From Vandiemenella viatica (Eukaryota; Arthropoda; Insecta; Orthoptera; Morabidae), in NCBI GenBank assembly GCA_031002005.1, contig CM061919.1:178109121-178173120 (forward strand): 64,000 nt of DNA, read 5' to 3'. How positions within the stretch are numbered: the first letter of the stretch is position 1; every line of letters starts with the position of its first letter. The position numbers and the translations under genes were made by a program. Shown here one piece after another: positions 12,456 to 23,622 of this stretch. Under the pieces are notes generated by a model that was given only the letters and a program-made list of their open reading frames with translations, ran no database searches and was not told where the DNA came from.

Positions 12456-14129
12456 GAAACGGATAAACCGCTTGAGATAAAGTGCTGCTGATCGCACTAA
12501 CTCCATACTACAACTGAGCTTTGTTTCCATCAACCTTGGTTTAAGGATTATCATTGACTTCAGCAGTGGATTCATTTGTTAGTCTTTCTAGAACTCAACA
12601 CTGTTATTGAGAGACAGTAAGCAATGTATTGACTTCTATTGCTCCGAACTTTCTTTACCGAAAATTAGTGAACAACAAATTGTTCAACCACGAAACTCTG
12701 TTGTGAAACCCGTAACTGAGGGATATTATAAATCACTAACAGTGACAGTTGTCTCACTTTCGCACATGTTGACCAGGAATATTATTACGGTATAGCAGAA
12801 GATGAGGTGAAGTACTTGAAAAAAAGATTATTAGCTGGGCTTTGCTCTTCGGTGATGAAATTTTGAAAACTTTGTTCATATTTCACACGGAGTGGCGTGG
12901 CGGGTCGGTGGTGGGCCGTTGAATTATTACTTCATAACTGGGCCGAGGATTTTTGTTAAAGAGCGTAACAGTGCAGCGGAAAATTTAAACACAAAAAATT
13001 CATGTCGGCGAGATCAAAGGAGCCACGAAATTTTACCGTGTTCGTGGGGAGCGATGGAAGAGTGGGTAAAGGCAGGGCATTAATGAAAACACGTGCGTGG
13101 TAAACCCTGCGAAAAATTGGCAGAAAAAACGGTACCTGCAATAATTGAAACGAATGTTGTTTAGAAAAAACTCTCTCAGCTTTTGATCTTGGCAAAAGGA
13201 AAACAACGATATATGGAGAATAGGTTTGTTATAATCGTGGATACACAGAATCATTCCTCGTTCATTCTAGCTCAAAGCCGCATAAATTTTATATGATGAA
13301 TTGCAAATGAACTAATTACATAATAAAATAAATATATTTTTATAAGACTATACAATTCACATAAGAATTACATTTCTCCATTCCACCAATTACTGTAGGA
13401 TCAAAGCTGACAGTTAGCATTAGAAAAAAGATGTAACGATACAAACATACTCATCACAGATAAAAGGCAGTATTTGTCTCCAACAATCACTGAAAAAGCT
13501 GATGAATTATTTTGGGTTTGATTGTTTTCTCTTTCTCTGTTTGTAGAGATAGGCAGACAGGTAGGTGAAATTTAAAAGAATTAAGAAACCTACCAATAAG
13601 GAAGCCGGTTCCATATAGCCTATAGGATACTGCCATTCTTGAATTTCAATGTCGACTAAATAGTTCAAACCACAACCTCTTTTTGTTAGTAAAACCAACA
13701 AGCTAACTGTATCATGAAATATCAGAAAATTTGTGATGTGATCTTCTTTTCTTTCATGCGTTTCAATTTAATAGTATTACAATATGATTTATTTATTTCA
13801 TTCACAGTACATTTATTAAGATACAAGTAATTTTTCATATTATCTAGAGTTATCTAAAGCTTGTTTTAATTAATATTTGCAATAAACAAATTGTTACCTA
13901 ATAAAATTAAATTTTTGTGTTGTTTACAGTTTGGTAATACCTACTGTCAAGCCTCTCGAGCATGTTCTGGATTGTTCTATTGATTTACGAATGGATCGTT
14001 TGCAGACATGCACTTCGGCAGTTTTATTGAATTAGGAGTAGTCAATATTATGCAGTAGTTTGAGAGGTTAAGACCAGCTTTGCGTGAAGTGTTTTCCAAC
14101 GCTCAGCTTCAAAAAAATCTTTTAGAGTG
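12456..14129. other. No recognisable feature
   Basis: AT-rich DNA. A GC-richer part near 12890-13090 has overlapping short frames on both strands but no motif I can assign. Confidence 0.35.
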
Positions 14130-14270
14130 TTGAGCCGGGTAAGTTCTTTCCTGTGCGACGTTTCGGCACATTTCTTCATCAGATGACAGTCGTTGATGTG
14201 TTTTCGCAGTAACCATTTGGACCAACTGATTCACCAGATGAAGACAGTGAAAAACGTCGTGCATGGCAGA
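14130..14270. mobile_element. Inverted pair of hammerhead-like Penelope tail motifs
   Basis: On the minus strand 14135-14190 reads ACTGTCAT, CTGATGA (14176-14182), then GAAA (14161-14164) and CGTCGCACAGG. The CTGT before the core can pair with the ACAG after it, as stem I of a hammerhead would. The stem II region is weak. On the plus strand 14235-14265 reads CAGATGAAGACAGTG, then AAAAACGTCGTGCATGG, a decayed counterpart in the opposite direction. Paired modules like this are known from Penelope-like terminal repeats. No coding part is attached. Confidence 0.45.
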
Positions 14271-15119
14271 ATTTACCCTGCTGAACAGCAGCGAAGAATT
14301 TTCGGATGAACAATATTATTTGAAGAAAGCATCAAAATGTATATTAATTAATTGTGATTTGGATATTTATTTGATTGACGATCAAGTAGTAAGATGTTTG
14401 ACACACATGAATGAACAGAAGGTGTTTAAGATAAAAAAGAATGTTTTATCTACTGTTTCGTTATCATTACAGTAGTAACGTGTTTAACGATAAACAAACC
14501 ACAAGAATGCACAAAGTAGTAAATTATTTTCAGAGGATAAAAATGACTTCAACCTATCAAGACATTGTAAAACGTCTAGTTAATATATAAAAAGTAAGAG
14601 TAAACTCTTTTATGTCATTAGAAGCCTGTCGGATCATCTTGAAATACCACGTGGAACAAACAGGTACGCGACTACCTCTTGGGGTTAAGAATCATTTATT
14701 ATTAATAGCGGGATTTGATGACAGTGGAGTTCTTCAGTCGGCTGGTTATTAAATTTTTACTGTTCTGATCCATCAAGAAACAATTTTAAATCTTAGACAC
14801 TAATACTTATATCCCTTTTAGGTTAGATAATTAGCGTTTTCTTGATTCCTTGTACAGAATATTTATGACCAATGTAAGGATGAGCAATAGAGGATGTTAC
14901 CCTCGCCAAAAAAAAGCTGCAAGATATGGGAGGTATCTGAATAGGCTCAGCGTAGTGAGAAAGGGCTGCATGAAATCTGATACAATGGAGTATGAATGCG
15001 ATGAAGAAATCAGGGATAATATGAGCGATTGTCAGCTGTGCTATATTCAACTATAGAACTGTACTCGCATTAACGACACAGAATGACGGGGAAGTGCCTA
15101 AATTCTGATTAATTTTTTG
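14271..15119. other. No recognisable feature
   Basis: Short frames only (for example 14263-14475). None has a known domain, a neighbouring exon or a codon pattern that stands out. Confidence 0.35.
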
Positions 15120-15300
15120 TAATGGCTTTGCGTCTAGTCGGCATCTAGGTCGTTAAAGATAAAGGACTCGGGAAAGAAACGACAAAGAATTCGGCCATGG
15201 TCTTTTGAAGGAATCAACACAACATTCGAGAAACCAGAGAAAACTAAAATCTGGAGGAATGGACGGGGAATGTGAAGCCAGAGAGTTACCGCCCATCTAC
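15120..15300 (-). repeat. SINE family A, diverged copy
   Basis: In reverse orientation it contains the body motif GAATTCGGCCATGGTCTTTT, the GAAGGAATC block and the start of the head (ACGGGGAATGTGAAGCCAGA, GTTACCGCCCATC). Clear relationship to the copy at 1891-2122, with many differences and an indistinct box B. Confidence 0.7.
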
Positions 15301-15989
15301 CAGTGTTTCGAGCATTGTTGGCTTGAATGAAACCACAGGTATCGTTAATTTAAACGAAGTGTTATTTGAATGCCACTACGTCTCTAGTGCGATAGTTATT
15401 AAAGCGTTTGATCCAGAAATAATAAGCAAGCAGCAAAGATTAAAACGGGAGACGGCTATGAGCTCAGTGGAATCAATTGTTGAAAATAAAGAAATGTTTT
15501 CTTAAACTATAAACAAAATTCTAAGGATCTTTCTTTAAGTTACAACTCAAGTTACAGGATGTTCTCTCAAATGCCTGTTTCAGGTCTTTTCATTAGACTA
15601 ATCTTAATGACATTCGTTAGATATCCAAAAATTGCTTTGATAAACAGCCTTGATGAACTAACGTCCTTCAGGTGATTACGAATACTCCAGGTCGTGTGGT
15701 GGCGAAGCCATAATTGGATGACGCGTGACGGCCCTCACAAATGACTCAATTAACTAATTGGAGTACCGGCGTGTGAGACTCATTTACCACAGCGACGCGG
15801 TAATAGTAGGGAAGCACTGAGAGTGCAACCAATGGCTCACCGTCAATGGAACTTCAGGCAAGTGCTCTGCTGAAGGGAACCAATAACACCTCAGCAACCA
15901 GGTATTCTGGGGTGTTGGATAGGATCATTAAAAGGACAGCTTAGTCTCATGACTGAAAAGTACTGAGCCCATAGAATTTTGTAAATGAA
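15301..15989. other. No recognisable feature
   Basis: Mixed composition. A CpG-containing patch at 15680-15830 was inspected without finding a tRNA fold, coding motif or inverted termini. Confidence 0.35.
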
Positions 15990-16135
15990 AAATTGTAAAT
16001 CAAGCTCCATCCCGCCAGTCATCTAGATTGATTCAAGAAAAACATCAAAAATAAGTCTAGATCGGTGGACGAGGTTTGAACACACTCCTGCAAAATTCCA
16101 CACCTGAACGTTAACCGCACACCCTCAGTTAAACA
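15990..16135 (-). repeat. tRNA-derived SINE fragment, very diverged
   Basis: In reverse orientation the order is box-A-like (GGGTGTGCGGTTAACGTTCA), a box-B-like GTGTTCAAACC, then CGTCCACCGATCTAGACTTA. This matches the layout of the other tRNA-derived SINEs in the window. Identity is low and I may have the subfamily wrong. Confidence 0.5.
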
Positions 16136-17059
16136 GTAAATAATTGACTACTACTGCCAATCCACAAAAAATTCAAATATTCGTTTTCATTCTTCTTCTT
16201 GTAAGTCACGTCTGGTCACATCAACGAGGACCATTATGGAAAAAGTAAAATAAAAAAATATATATACAAAAATTAAAATTAAAACTGCGTCCAGTAGATT
16301 TTTAGTCCATATCGAACACACATACAAATGTTGGATTTTTATACATATAGATTAGTTGTACCACTGAAATTAGAAACGCTTTGCTGTGCCACCTGTTGTA
16401 CGCATTGAACCAATTAATCTAGGGAGTAAATGGTGGTTTATTTCTTCGTATCGAATCGAGGATTTCAATAGCTTTAAATCTTCTCTTGACAACCCAGATA
16501 ATTAAAAAAAAATACCAGCTGTTTGGTCCAGTAGTTTTTTAAGTCTGTGGAGGACACACATGTGAAAATAACCTTTTTTAGTTAAAAAATACATATATAG
16601 GTATACTGAAGAGTAAAAGTTGTATTGGTATCACTGTAAAGAGATTCTCAATTGAAACCTCTGCCTGTCATTAATTCACAAAAAAGTTGACATTTAAATT
16701 GCTTCTTTAGTAACTGGATATAAATATGCAGTATTTTACGTTAATAAAAACAAAGAACTAGTTAAAATAGGGTGAAATTACACATTAACAGAAAAATTGC
16801 TAAAACTTCCGACAGCCACAACAGATGCGGCAGAACTACATCACCCATTGAGGGACTGTCATTTAGGAGTGGTGTGAACTATTGTCAGAACCTTGCCGAT
16901 ACGACAATCTACAGTACAACCTGCGCAATATCTACAGTGATTTCTATCGACGTCAAGAAGTCAAGTGTCCATCTGGATGATGGTGACAGTGGAATCCGGA
17001 GCCAAACACGCAGCATAATAGCTTTAACTACTTGTTAAGGCCGCGGGAAAATAACAAGT
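16136..17059. other. No recognisable feature
   Basis: AT-rich sequence with short frames only; the 88-codon frame at 16772-17038 has no identifiable domain. Confidence 0.35.
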
Positions 17060-17723
17060 TATCTAGGTGCATGGCAGTGCACCCACCAAGTCGAGTCAGC
17101 GGCGGCATTGCCTACCCTTTTCTGCAAGCGATTGGGGCCTTTTCCTAACCTCAATTTCTTCGGTCGTATTGATGCTACATGTCTCAAATTTCTCTTGTGC
17201 ATAGATATCAACAATTTTAGCAAACATACTATATTTTATCTTGTTACTGTTCTTAGTTTAGAGGTTACTAGGATTCAGACTTTAGCAATTTTGTCACTCA
17301 CTCGCTCACTGACTGATTGATGATCATAAAACTTAAAGACACTTCCCGTAGTCGTAGAAAGCCAAAATTTGGTACACAGATAACATTTAACCCACATATT
17401 ATAAGAAAAGTCTGAAACTCGTAAATTTCCATACCTACAACTAACTTGAAATCGCTTTCTACTCTAATAACTTTATGTAACTCAGATATTCATTGTAGAG
17501 TGAACTTATTACGGTTAACTAGAGTGTTAAATTTTACTTCTTTTCTTTCCACACTTTGGAAGTTATTGAAATTCAAATTTTATTTCGATCGCGACACCAC
17601 GACATCAAAATTCCACTGTACTTCCAGTAATCCTAAAAACAATTTGCGACACATATGTGGTTTCATCCCTAAATCATAAGAAAAGTCTAATATTGGAGTT
17701 TTTCTCCGTATTTATTTAATTAC
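17060..17723. repeat. Candidate old dispersed repeat with internal repetition
   Basis: The stretch contains a CACTCACTCGCTCACTGACT microsatellite-like run (17297-17316) and the motif ATAAGAAAAGTCT twice, at 17401-17413 and 17676-17688, each preceded by AT-rich CC-containing sequence. The style is that of an old interspersed repeat, but I see no other copy in the window. The LINE at 17724 begins at its right edge. Confidence 0.35.
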
Positions 17724-18953
17724 AACCCCAAAGTAGAAGAGATAGTAGGTGAAGATCAGTTTGGGTTTAGGAAAAATCGCGGTACAAGGGAAGCAATTCT
17801 GTCTTTAAGATTAATACTTGAAGGGCGGATCAAGAAAAACAAAGATACTTTTATGGCATTTGTTGATTTAGAAAAAGCTTTTGATAATGTTAGGTGGGAC
17901 AAGATGTTCAAAATTTTAAAGAGGTCAGGTCTAAAGTATCGAGATAGATGAATCCTCTAGAAGCTATATAAGAATCAAGTGGTTGTGATAAAAGTAGAGA
18001 ATCACGAGAGACATGCATCAGTTAAAAAGGGTGTGAGTCAAGGTTGTAGTCTATCCCCGTTAATATTCAACTTGTATGTAGAAGAAGCAATGAAGAAAGT
18101 CAAAGAAAAATTTCCATGTGGCATAAGTTTTCAGGGAGAAAATATCAGTATGCTACGATTTGCTAACGACATTGTCTTATTAGCAGAGAATGCTGAGGAT
18201 ATTGAGAAGTTATTGAATGGCATGAACAAAATACTGATGGAAGATTTTGGACTGAATATAAATCAAAGTAAAACAAAAGTGATGAAATGTAGCAGAAATG
18301 ACACCATTACTAGCAGATTAAATATAAAAATAGAATATGATGCAATAGGAGAAGTGAGTGAGTTCTGTTACTTGGGAAGCAAAATTACAACCGATGGTCG
18401 AAGCAGGAATGATGTTAAAAGCAGAATAGCACTAGCAAAAAGAGCCTTCATGAAAAAGAGAAACCTTTTAGTTTCAAATATTGATCTAGGAATTAGAAAG
18501 AACTTCTTAAAACTCTATGTGTGGAGCACAGCACTTTACGGTAGTGAAACATGGACTTTAGGAATACCGGAAAGAAAGAAACTTGAAGCATTTGAAATGT
18601 GGTGCTACAGAAGAATGCTGAAAATTAGGTGGACAGACAAAGTAAGAAATGAACAAGTTTTAGAAATGATGGGTGAGAAAAGAAGTTTATGGAAGAAGCT
18701 TACAGGAAGAAGAGACAGGCTGGTAGGTCATATTTTGAGACATGCTGGATTGGTTAATTTGTTAGTGGAGGGAACAGTTGAAGGTAAGAACTGCAGAGGT
18801 AGACAGAGATTAGAATATATGAAGCAGATAATTGAGGAAGTGGATTGTAAGGGGTATGTAGAAATGAAGAGGTTAGCACAGGATAGGAAGGGATGGAGGA
18901 TTGCATCAAACCAGTCTGAAGACTGACGACAACAACAACAACAACAAAAAAAA
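17724..18953 (+). mobile_element. 5'-truncated LINE reverse transcriptase, inactive
   Basis: The reading frame starts inside the reverse-transcriptase domain (VEEIVGEDQFGFRKNRGTRE, then FMAFVDLEKAFDNVRW) and meets a TGA at 17949-17951 and a TAG at 17958-17960. It then runs open from 17979 to 18926. That 315-residue part has QGCSLSPLIFN (residues 21-31) and the catalytic motif as FANDIVLL (61-68). Active enzymes have F-A-D-D here, so the first catalytic aspartate is replaced by asparagine (residue 63). The C-terminal region, with YGSETWTL and MWCYRRMLKIRWTDKVRNEQ, is typical of RTE-like LINEs of insects. The element ends with a (CAA)n tail at 18927-18946. The endonuclease and first RT motifs are missing. 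This is the largest coding remnant in the window and is not functional. Confidence 0.93.
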
Positions 18954-19839
18954 CATTATAACGCAGAGAAATGACCTGAACATAATAGTAGATATTTAAA
19001 AAAAAATTGCTTCAATTTAAACAGTTTCTCATCGATTCGTAAAATTGTTTCTGCGAGAAGCAATACGGCTGAAATGTACCCGACAGAGTGTAGCAGTTGG
19101 GTCGACCTGCAGAAGCCTCTCCACTGCTCAAACACGCAGACCAGACACCTGCTCTCCTGTGGCAGCGTGAACTGCCTTTGGGTCTCGTGTTTGTCCCGGC
19201 GGTCGACGCGAACAAACGTACAAACAGCAGCTCCACGCAGCAGCGCATTAACTGAGAGACTTGGTCTCTGCAATCAGGCTGCTGAATAATGAAACGTCTC
19301 TTTGTACGAGCGACTAAAGTATGCAACCCATTTAGACAGCTAAAGTGCGGAGGCGCAGAGCAAAGAACTACACTGTCGCGTAGGCAGGGCACTATGATCT
19401 TCACTGAAGGTCGTGGGTAATGGGGCTTAGAGTTTCATATACATTAACGTAAAAGGTTGTATACTCTTCTGATATTATCTATATCATCTTTCAAATAGAA
19501 CCGTGCTTCATTATTCAACAGAAAACTTGTTCTCTCAGGAAATTTCATGACCTTTCAAACACAGATTCTTCCCACTTTCATTCAGAAGTAAATCAGTCGT
19601 GCAGTCTTCCAGATTGTAACATTAGATCCGGTGTTTACGTCAAGAAAAGGAACAATCCATATTTGATATTTTGGGTGACGTTACACATAGCTGCTAACGA
19701 ACTGCCCTTAATGATTTAAATTAAAACTTGTCGAAATTTCCCTAAACACAAACTTTACCTTTTCTTGTACCCCATCTGCTTTTGCCCTCTGCGATTGTTA
19801 ATAACATATTCATCTCATTGATTTTGGCAATTTATTCAC
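18954..19839. other. Unassigned, with a CpG-rich patch
   Basis: From about 19070 to 19400 the sequence is notably GC- and CpG-rich (for example GTCCCGGCGGTCGACGCGAA) with overlapping frames on both strands, the longest 130 codons on the minus strand. None has a recognisable domain. It may be a regulatory island or a GC-rich repeat. The rest is ordinary AT-rich DNA. Confidence 0.35.
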
Positions 19840-20070
19840 CATTTTCCTTGGTAATTTATACCAATCCCTGAACCCCTTGCCTACAAAAGAAAATTTCCTC
19901 ACAGTTTATGCCTGAAATAGAATGAGAGATTTGGGTCACCCTTTCATGAACCTCTCTTAATTCTTTCTCTTATATCTTTCCACGCCTCATCACCGATACA
20001 CGCCTTGTACAGTCTTACAATTCTCTTCACATTCCTTCTGTATTCCAATGATTGAAACAGATTCGAATTG
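19840..20070 (-). mobile_element. CR1/L2-like LINE C-terminal fragment, decayed
   Basis: In reverse orientation the frames encode pieces such as LYKAYIGDEAWKDIRERI, then GKGFRDWYKLPRKMV after frame shifts. They match the better copy at 28909-29187 (VYKAYAGDEAWKDIGGKI, GKGVINWNKLPREVM) in order and spacing. Both belong to the C-terminal tail of a CR1/L2/jockey-type reverse transcriptase. Stops and shifts make it dead. Confidence 0.75.
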
Positions 20071-20221
20071 ACGATATTTCGGAGCAGATTTTAGTGTGGG
20101 GAATTATCAGATTTCGGCTTAATAAAGTCTTGTGAATATGGAGGTTAGTGTACTAAAGCTTCCTGCCGCTTATCATAATACAGTGTCTGTAATGTTGGAT
20201 TACGATCGAACAGCAGAGAAC

Positions 20222-20316
20222 AATAGGATTATTATTATTATTATTGTTATTATTACTCCGCAATTCACTAAATGTGTGTGGCGGAGGGTGCATTGCACCT
20301 ATCGAGAAGGGTGACA
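20222..20316 (-). mobile_element. LINE 3' terminus with hairpin and (AAT)n tail
   Basis: On the minus strand the sequence runs GGTGCAATGCACC (a self-complementary hairpin, 20287-20299), CCTCCGCCACACACATTTAG, TGAATTGCGGAGTAATAATAAC, and ends in an (AAT)n microsatellite at about 20229-20257. The same order (GGTGCTGAGCACC, CCTCTGCCACCCACAATTTT, GTGAATTGCAGAGTATATAA) follows the LINE coding fragment at 35490-35900, which identifies this as the 3' end of that LINE family. The hairpin is a plausible recognition site for the reverse transcriptase. Confidence 0.75.
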
Positions 20317-20351
20317 GTTTGGAAGGGATATACGTGATATCCCTTCCAAAC
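20317..20351. repeat. Perfect 15-bp hairpin with 5-base loop
   Basis: GTTTGGAAGGGATAT (20317-20331) and ATATCCCTTCCAAAC (20337-20351) are exact reverse complements separated by ACGTG. It adjoins the LINE 3' terminus at 20222-20316. The perfect stem in otherwise decayed surroundings suggests recent origin or selection, or an inverted-duplication junction. Confidence 0.85.
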
Positions 20352-21104
20352 AACAGTAAACAAATTGCTAGCCAAATGGCAGATTCTTTCACACCACTTT
20401 CTGGGTGTTTATGATTGTCTCCGGGTGATGAATTATGAGCATTAGTTTCTTTTTGAATTAGACTTGTAAACGGTAATTGACGTGACACGATATAGAAGCC
20501 TATTCATTGTAATCGCCGTTTTGGCTAAGTTCAGAAATCCACTTTTGTGTTATATGTTATCCTTGTCACTTCATTCTATTCTCTCGTTGTTTTCTTTACA
20601 TGGCTTCACTCTTCCTTCCACCTTTTTTCGCACTTTCACAAATTTAGGATATCATTTTGTATCAGTATGAAACTAAATAGTTCAATTTTTTTAAATTTTA
20701 TTTGCATGCGTTTCACACCATTTTCTGAAACATCTTCAAAAGTTATAAGTACGACGTTTGTTCGCTCAACTCGTCCGTGTTGTTATCACGTGGAAGGGGT
20801 CTGAGTCATTCCCAAGTTTTATTATAAATAAATTTAACCAATGTTAACCAACACTGCCTCAGCTTTCACAGTGTTTCCAACAGATGATAAAATTAAAATA
20901 TTTAACCCGCATCTAAGTTTTACAGTGGTTGATTCACTATTCGATTGTATCTTTGTTTACCTTCTGGAAAATGGTACAGGGCACCGGGAATAACATTGAG
21001 GACAGAAGGTAATGTTGTATCTTTTCTTCATATTTTTTTATCTTATTTCGCATTGCTTTGGAGACAGGAGAACACTGAATAAAAAACCACTTGACCAGTA
21101 GGAT
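20352..21104. other. No recognisable feature
   Basis: AT-rich DNA with short hydrophobic frames typical of T-rich sequence and no recognisable motif. Confidence 0.35.
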
Positions 21105-22960
21105 TTACCAGTTTCTACGGTGAGACAGGAATTCGAAGCGGGGACCTTTCGTTCACCAGTCAGACACCTTAACCACTGAGCCATCAGACCACTACAGGTA
21201 CACTTTTAATATTAGCATGTCGGTGACGATAATTCATAAGATTTTACCGATCCAAAAATCACGCAACGCGCCTAAATAAGTTTTCACTTCAAAAACTAAA
21301 CATCTAACTTAGTACACAACACAGAGGCAGGAAGGCCAATTCCTTTCCTCAGGATCTTACAGCTTACTGTGGAATCAGAACCACTAATCGTCCCGGTGTA
21401 ACGCATATAATCAAATGCATCTCCTAAATTTCCTGCTCACTACGTGATTTGAACATGCGACTGAAGAGAGAAACTTCCGATAATAAGCACCTTAACCGCT
21501 GAGCTACCAGATCGCCTTGTTTTGAACTATACGTGGGCTAAGTACTATCAAAATCAGATAAAAACTGTAGATTTGTATGAACAACGTTGAGAGAAATTAA
21601 AGTGAGGGGAGAAAAGAGGAGATAATTTATGTTTTTGTAAACCAATCGTAAACAGTATTTTTCTATTTGTTGGTGTGCAAAGTTCCACCAAAATCCGATA
21701 AAAACTGAGAGTTTGTAATGAAGAACATTGGCAAAAAAACAAAAAAAATCATTATTTCGAACCGCGGACCTTCCGTTCTACAGTCAGACACCTTAACCAA
21801 TGAGCCACGAGACCGCTACGGGTACACTGTTAATATTAGAATGTCGGTGACAAGAAATCATAACATTTTCGCCATACTAAAATCGCCCAGCGCGCCTAAA
21901 GAAGTTTTCACTTCAGAAACTAAAAATCTAATTTAGTACACAATACAGAGGCAGAAAGGCCAGTTCCTTTCCTCAGTATCTTACAGCTTACTGTGTAATC
22001 AGAACCACGGAACGTCCCCGCATAGCTCATATCCTCTTCATTCCCAAGCTCATAATAAAAGTTCAAGAGAACTACTATTGTGTTATTTACTTTGTGTTAA
22101 TGCTTGTTAACAATGAATGACCATTTTTTTTAAACAATAATTAATTTTCTTATAGATGGTATGTATATGATACCTCGGGAGTCAAGCAGGAAAATTATAC
22201 ACACAACTTTACTGCTTCATGTTACTTTATTTCATGGAAAAAAATATATGTCTTTACCCTTATTTCGACGAGCCATGTTGTACAGCTGCAGGATCCCAAG
22301 TTTCCAATCAGGGCTGCCAAAAGCAGAAGATCGAACATGTGAGCTGTGAGAAGCGTGATGTATATTGTAGATGATACAACAGGCCAGAAAAGGCTCAGTT
22401 GTGCTTTGGCCCGAGAAAAAAATAATTCCTGGAGGTATCATATATGATACCTCGGGACTGAAGAGGATGTAATGAAATACATCTCCTAAAAAATCCCGCA
22501 CAGCACGGGATTTTAAACAGCGACCGAGGGAGAAACTTCCGGTAATAAGCACCTTAACCACTGAGCTACCAGATCGCCTTGTTTTGAAGTATAACTGTGT
22601 TAAGTTCTATCAAAATCGGATAAAAACTGTGGATTTGTATGAACAATATTGACAGAAATTAAGGTGAGGGGGGAAAAGAAGAGAGGGTTTATGTTTTTGT
22701 AAATTAAACTTAAGCAGTATTTTTCCATTTGTTTTAAAGTATAGTGTGCAAAGTTCCATTAAAATCGGATAAAACTGTCTGTGTGAAGAACATTGGCAAA
22801 AAAACCACCAAACATTCATTTTTATATATTAGACACAAATATAATCTATACTTCCACTGCTGTTCAGGCGCAATACCTCATACTTATAGCTACAGATATG
22901 CTGTTAAAATTACCATGTTGGTGACGGGAACTCATAAGAGTTTATCCAGCTAAAAAGCGT
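21105..22960 (-). repeat. Tandem block of tRNA-head-containing repeats
   Basis: A unit of about 624 bp (21105-21728) is repeated from 21729; the motif CAGTCAGACACCTTAACC lies at 21157 and 21781. The second unit is lengthened by about 435 bp of inserted sequence, and a third partial unit ends near 22960. Each full unit holds two tRNA-like heads on the minus strand: one with TGGCTCAGTGGTTAAGG, then a box B such as CGCTTCGAATTCC; the other with GGTAGCTCAGCGGTTAAGG and ATGTTCAAATC. Heads are at about 21115-21195, 21440-21525, 21750-21822 and 22480-22578. Non-tRNA segments such as TCAAAATCAGATAAAAACTG also recur. I infer a SINE dimer that was later tandemly duplicated. None of the heads folds as a good functional tRNA: acceptor stems do not pair. 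Confidence 0.75.
22164..22457. repeat. Insert bounded by a 17-bp direct repeat, with a 22-bp palindrome
   Basis: TATATGATACCTCGGGA occurs at 22164-22180 and again at 22441-22457, bracketing 260 bp. The right copy is part of a perfect 22-bp palindrome at 22432-22453 (half-site GAGGTATCATA). It lies inside the extra sequence that lengthens the second unit of the tandem block. The direct repeat could be a long target-site duplication. The insert has no recognisable coding content. Confidence 0.6.
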
Positions 22961-23622
22961 CTAAGCAGTGGAAAAATTCTGATCGGATATAATATGTTAA
23001 AGCAATTGAATAAGTTTTGATACTTTCGGGAGAGGGTTGTATGTATCAAAGGATCGGCTTCAACAGAAACTAAGCGGTTAAACGAGCCTAACACGGTTCA
23101 TAAGGCGCTGTGTTTGGCCTTGAACTCCGTTTCAGAGACCCGAAGCTAATGCCTGATGCCAGTGGAAGCCCGGTGGTGCAATCAATGCTGTATTCAGGCA
23201 AGCGGCACTCCATCCGCAGCAGCTGTTTCAATTCGCGGCGGCAGCGTCCACACCAGGGCGCTCGCTTGGTGAATACACGGTCTATCGTATCAAATACAAT
23301 GCTCGCATAATGTTCCTGGCTACCCAGGCCACACAGTCTGTCCAGGGGGACAGGTGACTGATTTCATTTTCACGTAATAACAAACGCCTTATGTGGATTA
23401 ATAAATGGGCCAAGTAGCTATAAATTTCGTCTGTCTTTCGTAGAATGTTTGACAGCGCCGGTATCGTTGGTTTATTCGTAATGACTTAACAGTTGACATT
23501 ATATTCTGAATTTCGGTCGAAAGAATGGAGCAACATATATTTAGGGACAATGATTTATTGTTTCATGGTATTTGCGTAGAAAGTACTTTTGCTGTAAGAA
23601 TTACAACTGAACAAACTATGTT
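22961..23622. other. Unassigned, with a GC-rich patch
   Basis: Positions about 23095-23345 are GC-rich and contain short frames on the plus strand with no known domain. The remainder is AT-rich. Confidence 0.35.

Noticed and set aside
20153..20488. Frame with a polyasparagine run
   Set aside because: It is the (AAT)n tail of a LINE 3' end plus flanking DNA, not a gene.
21115..21195. Functional tRNA gene on the minus strand
   Set aside because: Good A and B boxes, but the acceptor stem does not pair and the same head recurs in a repeat array; treated as a SINE head.
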